DNA from: Corinectria fuckeliana
Taxonomy: Eukaryota > Ascomycota > Sordariomycetes > Hypocreales > Nectriaceae
DNA length: 64,000 nt
Direction of reading: 5' to 3'
Assembly (NCBI GenBank): GCA_019137255.1
Contig: WPDH01000169.1
Span: forward strand, 173,940 to 237,939
The position numbers and the translations under genes were made by a program. The notes under the pieces were generated by a model. It ran no database searches. It worked only from the letters and a program-made list of their open reading frames with translations, and was not told where the DNA came from. How positions within the stretch are numbered: position 1 is the first letter of the stretch; the number at the start of each line of letters is the position of its first letter. Shown here in pieces: positions 58,490-64,000 of the stretch.

Positions 58490-61400
58490 TAGAGCGGAGA
58501 CAATAATAAAATAAAATACCTCACTAGACCTAAATTAGCAGTAAGTCTATAGGCAAATTAAGATAACTCTAATTATATAAGTTATATAAGTATCTAAATA
58601 TACCTTTTAATATTTTCTCTTATTAATCTTAGCTTCTTAGTAACCTTTCCTATTAAAAGCATAAAAGAGGGCTAAATAATTATAATTTTATTATAGTTAT
58701 AACTATATAATTTAGTAGTTATAGCTATATTCTTAGGCTTATTTATAGTTAGTAGGAGTCCCTACTAAAAAACTTAATATAACTATAAAGTTATACTTAA
58801 TATACTTAACTATAAAGCCTAATAGACTACTAAATATAATCTTATTATCCTAATTATTAGTATTATAGGTATCTTAGCTGTGTATTATTATATAGATTAA
58901 TTAGAATAGAATATTATATATTTAAGAGAATATTAAAATATTATTAACTATATATAGGGCTTTCTTACTAAATTAAAGTCTGCTTTTTTTTAATCTTTTT
59001 TATATTAATAAAAATACTTTTAATATCTTATATAGCTAGCTTTAAGATAATATAAGAATTAGTAGTATAGTATATTAGACTCTTAAGCATAAGATTATAA
59101 TCTTTTTATAAATCTATAAGTAAGATAGTATATAAAGAGCTACTACCTACTTCTTCTAAGTTAGCTAAAGCTTTATCTTAGAGATAATAAGAGTTATACT
59201 TAAAGGTATAAGATAGATATATATTACTTTTATTAATTAACCTAATAATAACTTTCTCTCCTCTAAGGTAGCTCTTAACCTAAAGACTAGCCTTTTTACT
59301 AGCTATATTAGTACTATTAATAAGATATATATAGTAGCTTATATACTATTATACTAGTAGTTAATATTCTAAAATAGAATAAGTACTATCTTATAAAATA
59401 TTCTTATAGCTATAAAGATAGATAGTATCTTTTCTTATATATTAGCTAAGATAAAAAGAAAATACTATAATATAAGTCTTACTTAAGTTACTCTAGCTAG
59501 TATACTTTACATCTTAAGTAAGAGATTTTACCTTAGAGATACTAGCTTTAGGCTATAGTAAGAGATTCTTATATTATATTTAAATATTTAATATTATCTT
59601 AATAACTAATAGAAGTTAGCTTAAAAACTATAAACACTAAAGAAACTATATAACTTACATTATACCTAGCTTTATATTTTTATAAAGTAGGTTTTTAAAA
59701 GACTAAAATAAAAGTTTAAAATCTTTAAGAATAACCTGCTAAAGTATAACTTTAAGAACTAAGTTAAGCTTATATATACCCTAACTAGGCTTTAAAACTT
59801 TATCTAAATAATAAGTCTTAAAAAGAGTATTTTTAATAATATAAATTATTATAAGCTTAAGCTATTAGCTTAGTCCTAAAAGAGTGTATATATTATAATA
59901 TATACACTTAGGTTATAAAAGAGGCTAAAACATACTTAACACACTTTTAACCTTTTTTTCTTTTTAAGTCTATATATATTCTTAATAATACCTACTAATA
60001 GTAGCCTTAAGGCTAGTCTTTTATATTATATAAACTTTGTTTAACCTAAAAGGTAACACTTTTAGTTAATATAAACACTATAATAGTAAAAGATAATATA
60101 TATATAGTATAATATATACTAGACTTAGCAGATAAAATAACCTTTAACTAAGTTTAAGCTAAATTTAATATAATATAATAAATAACTAATAACTAATAAT
60201 AACTACTTAATTATATAGCTAAGATAGTATATACTATATAGATAACTTTATAATAGTTTATTTTTAGTTAGAATATATTAGCTATTATACTAGTAACTTT
60301 AGCTCCTCTAATAATTATTATTAATATAATTCTTATAATCTAACTTAATCTTATACTAATAACTTCTTAGTATAAGCTACTCTTATAAGATATACCTTTT
60401 AATAGTAATAAAAGAAAATTCTCTACTTAGTATATATATATTAAGTATATCTTAAAGGTTAATAAATACTTTATTAGCTCTAATAATAAGAGTAAGTAGA
60501 TATTTATTTATATAAATACTATACTAAAAGTAAAATCTAAGATCTTAAAGTTCTTATTAATAAGAGTAAAAGTTAACTATAACTTAGAGTCTTTTTTAGA
60601 CTATATAAAAAGGGGTTTTAGTAACTTTTACTAGTAGGAAATTACTTAAACTAAGCTAAAATAGCTAAAGTAAGATAATAATAAACCTTTTACTAGCTTT
60701 TTTATATATTTTAAATAGAAACTTATATAAGTAGAAAAGTAAAACTAGGTTAATAAAATAAAACTAGCCTAGTTTTAGCACTTTTTAAATAAGAAAATAA
60801 GAGATATTAGTATAAGATAAGAAGTCTCTTATAATAACTTTATAAATATAGTTACTATATATTATAATATTACTATAAATCTTAAAATATACTAGCTAGA
60901 GGAAAAATACTATATTTAATATTTTAATAATTTAGTCTTACCTGCTTAAAAGAAGAATATAAAAGGTAACTTTAAAATAATAAAAGTTAATATAATATAT
61001 ATAAGGTAAGCCTAGTTATAATATAGTAAATAATAGGTAATACTTAAAAAAATTCATTTTAAGCTAATAAAAAGCAGAATATAATATAATATTAAGCCTA
61101 GTAAGTCTTATAAGATATTATAAATATATATAAAAATAATAATATATACTTATATTATAATAATAAGATATACTATATTAGAGACTATTTAATTATACTA
61201 GTAAGATACTTAATAACTGTTAGATAAGATATAGCTATTTATATAGGAAAGTTAAATTTCTTAAAGTAAATAACTGTAAAGCTTTTAGAGGTTTTAAGTG
61301 ATTTAGAGGTCTTAAAAAAGGTTTTACTAACTAATAGATAGCTTATTAGATAGAGGAGAAAAACTGGGTTAAATTAATATATTTTATATTATAATTAGAT

Positions 61401-64000
61401 AAAATCTAACTACTTAAGTGTTTACTATATATCTAGATATAAGCAGAAATCACTCTCTTTTTATAGATAAATTCCTAGTCTTCTAGCAGTCTAAATAGGT
61501 TATATAATAGCTTAATTTATAGCTAAAGTGATAACAAATATTATATTAAAATCTCAGATTAGTTAGATGTAATATTACGCTGTAATTATAGTTCTAGTAG
61601 TAAATCTTTTAAAGTTTATCTAAACTATAATATAAGTTAGAAAACTAGCAGATAGTAGTGATTTAATAATAGCTAATAGGTATATAAGAAAGTCCCCACA
61701 CAGTGTAAATACAGTGTTAATAATACTGTAAGCTAATATATACTAAGATTTTCTTAGGATTTTATAATACTAGTTAAAGCTAGTAAACTCTAATAATAAC
61801 TTAAACTTAAGTAAATATAGTTAGGTTTAAAAAAGCTAAAATTAAGAAGGTTAAAAATAAAACAGACTAGAAAAATAAGATACTTTTAAGCTAAGTCTTA
61901 TAAGAAGGTAAGAAAAGCTAAATACTATTTAGACTATTATAAATATAAAAAACTTAAAAGAAAAGTTTAAAAAAATTAAACTTATAATAGATAAACTATT
62001 ATTTCTTATTTTTATACTTTTTAACTCTATAAGTTTTTTATAAATAGTATAATATCTTAGCTTTAAGCTTATTAGGCTTCTCTTATATTACTAGGTAAAA
62101 ATAGTAATATAAGTATAATAAAAAGATATAACCTTCTTAAAAGAAGAATTAATAATCTTATACTTAGTCTAAGTAGTAATAAATCTAAATAGATAAAATT
62201 ACTTAGTATTCTTTTATATAATACTAAGTCTTAGCTATAATACTATTTTTAGTCTCTTTTAGATAAAGTATAAGTAAGTTATATTAGATATATATTAATA
62301 TAAATTAATAATTAGAGTAGTAAATAGATTATTAGTAAAAGAGATTAAAAATAAGATAGTTATAAGTATTTATTTATTTATTTATTTATATACTATTTTA
62401 ACTTTATAGTTATTTAAACTTTCTTCTAAGTAGCTTAGACTAGTTTATAATAGAGAGAAAAAACTTAATAGTAAGCTATAAGATAAAAAACTCTTTACTA
62501 CTCTTACTAAAAAGAAAACTAAGTTAAGCTTAGTATATATATATAATAATATAAGTTTTAAGCAGGTCTACTTAATAAGAAAAGCTAGTTATATACTTAT
62601 ATTAATAAATTCTTATAAGGCTTTACTTAAATTATATACTAATTTATTTATTTATTTATTTATACTTTATAAACCTAAAAAGTAAATAATACTTTTATTT
62701 TATATAAATATAAAAAAAACTATAAAATTAGATAAAAACCTATATTCTTTATATAATAGACTTAAGTTAAGCCTCTTATACTATTATTATATATAAGTAA
62801 ATAATCTTTTTATTAGAACTAAAGTTATCTTATTTCTTAAAGGGTTAGAAAAAAAATTATAAAAAGAGAGAAAGAAAAAAAAGAAAAAAAAAAAGAGAAA
62901 AAAAAAAAAAAAAAAGTAAAAGAGGGAGAAATAGTTAACTAAATATTAAGCGCCTAATTTACTATAAGAGTAGAGCAGTTAAGTATTAGGATTATACTAG
63001 CTAGGTAAGTTTAGGTTACTTTATAGTTATAGCTAAGAGCTTAGAATTTTAAGTGGGTAAAACCAGCTGTTAGTAAGTTAGCTAGCTATTAGTAAGTTAG
63101 TTAGTAGTGTAGTTATTAGTAGCTAGAGGCTAATACAGACTTAACACTTAACAGCTGTTAGCAGCTATTAGTAGTTATATAGATTTTTATTATTTATTAT
63201 TTAGTCTTTTAGGCTGTAATATCTTTCTTTCTTTCTTCTCTTTTTAACACTTTTATAAGTAGTTTCCCTCTTAGGCTTTTTATTAAGCTTATATTAGCTT
63301 TAGGTCTTAAATATATTACTAATATATATTCTTTTTAAGATTTATTAATATGTTTATTTCCCAGCTGTTAGCACTATAGCTTTATTATAGTCTTATTATT
63401 ATAGTAGCTAACTTTANNTTTATATATAAATTCTAATAATAATAATAATAATAATACTAGCTATAAGAGTAAGTTTCTTTACTATAAATCTACTATATAT
63501 CTAGGCTAATCTTATATAAGCTAAGAGAAAAAGATAAGCTAAGATAAAAAGTGTTACTACTTTAAGAGAGAAGTCTACTACTTTAGTGAAAATTATATAC
63601 TAAAATTTAATTAATCTTAAGTTAAGTCTAAGTTACTTATACTACTTATTTTTCTTATGCTTTTAGGTATTATTCTTATTACTAACTAGTATTAGTATAC
63701 CTTCTCTAACTTTTAATAATATTTACTCTCTTAGTTAATTAATTAGTCTAAATACTATAAGAGCTAAACTTAAACTTAAGTTTAGTCTAGCTTAAAACTA
63801 CTTTAAAAGCTATTTAAGCTCTTTTTAGGCTAGGTAGTTTAGTATTATAATTAGTACTAGTATTAATACTATTATATCTTATAGTAAGTATACTATATAT
63901 TTATACTATTTGCTTAAAATACTAAACTATATAAGTCTTTTTATATAAGTATTTCTTATTTATTCTTACTTTTTTTATACTATATAGTATATATAAGACT
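58490..64000. repeat. AT-rich RIP-degraded block (right)
   Basis: Starts abruptly about 130 bp upstream of the gene at 54107-58354 and runs to the window end. It is even more AT-rich than the left block, with homopolymer and short-period repeats ((TTTA)n near 62366 and 62641, A-run around 62868-62920, (AAT)n near 63440), and no gene could be supported. Relics of transposons are likely. Two undetermined bases lie at 63417-63418. Confidence 0.85.
63060..63180. repeat. GTTAGTAAGTTAG / CAGCTGTTAG short repeats
   Basis: Dispersed direct copies of GTTAGTAAGTTAG, TTAGCAGCTATTAG and CAGCTGTTAG within 120 bp. Confidence 0.5.

Noticed and set aside
1..64000. CRISPR array, operons, Shine-Dalgarno sites or bacterial defence genes
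   Set aside because: Spliced eukaryotic genes throughout and no regularly spaced repeats with unique spacers.

Overview
This window reads as a filamentous ascomycete (Pezizomycotina) chromosome segment. The evidence is short introns of about 47-86 nt with GT..AG ends and CTAAC-like branch sites, a fungal 5S rRNA gene and an intron-containing tRNA, fungal-specific families (Zn2Cys6 regulator, CBM1-GH6 cellobiohydrolase, LaeA-like methyltransferase, GPI mucin-like wall protein), and AT-rich blocks whose mutations look like repeat-induced point mutation (RIP). The 5S sequence looks Sordariomycete-like, but I would not name a genus.

Layout. 1 to about 14.2 kb, 35.67-41.38 kb and about 58.5-64 kb are AT-rich, gene-poor transposon graveyards; between them lie two ordinary gene islands. 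The left block holds long plus-strand frames broken almost only by TAA/TAG, one of them with a 96-bp in-frame tandem repeat. The middle block is one nearly complete Ty1/copia element on the minus strand, with two 218-bp LTRs. The right block shows no recognisable gene. The edge at 14.2-16.9 kb carries a 5S relic, a 5S rRNA gene, two broken coding relics and tRNA-Trp.

Island 1 (17.5-35.5 kb): MATE transporter (+), MFS transporter of the allantoate/pantothenate type (-), PEBP-family protein (-), GH6 cellobiohydrolase with CBM1 (-), LaeA-like methyltransferase (+), a ruined NLR-type gene (+), a secreted beta-lactamase-fold protein lacking its active-site motifs (-), and a Zn2Cys6 transcription factor (-).

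Island 2 (41.8-58.4 kb): a trichodiene-synthase-family terpene cyclase (-), a GNAT acetyltransferase (+), a subtilase relic (+), a large GPI-anchored wall protein (-), an expansin-like secreted protein (+), and a 1343-residue conserved fungal protein of unknown function (-). Gene structures were built by hand; in the eleven spliced models every intron total leaves an open frame divisible by three.

How the genes may fit together. GH6 and the expansin-like protein both act on plant cell wall. The terpene cyclase, Zn2Cys6 regulator and beta-lactamase-fold protein are consecutive and on one strand once the copia insertion is ignored (cyclase and regulator would be about 0.56 kb apart), so a small secondary-metabolite locus split by a retrotransposon is plausible but inferred. 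Broken genes (RNase H-like, NLR-type, subtilase) indicate ongoing decay. I did not find a clearly new multi-gene system.
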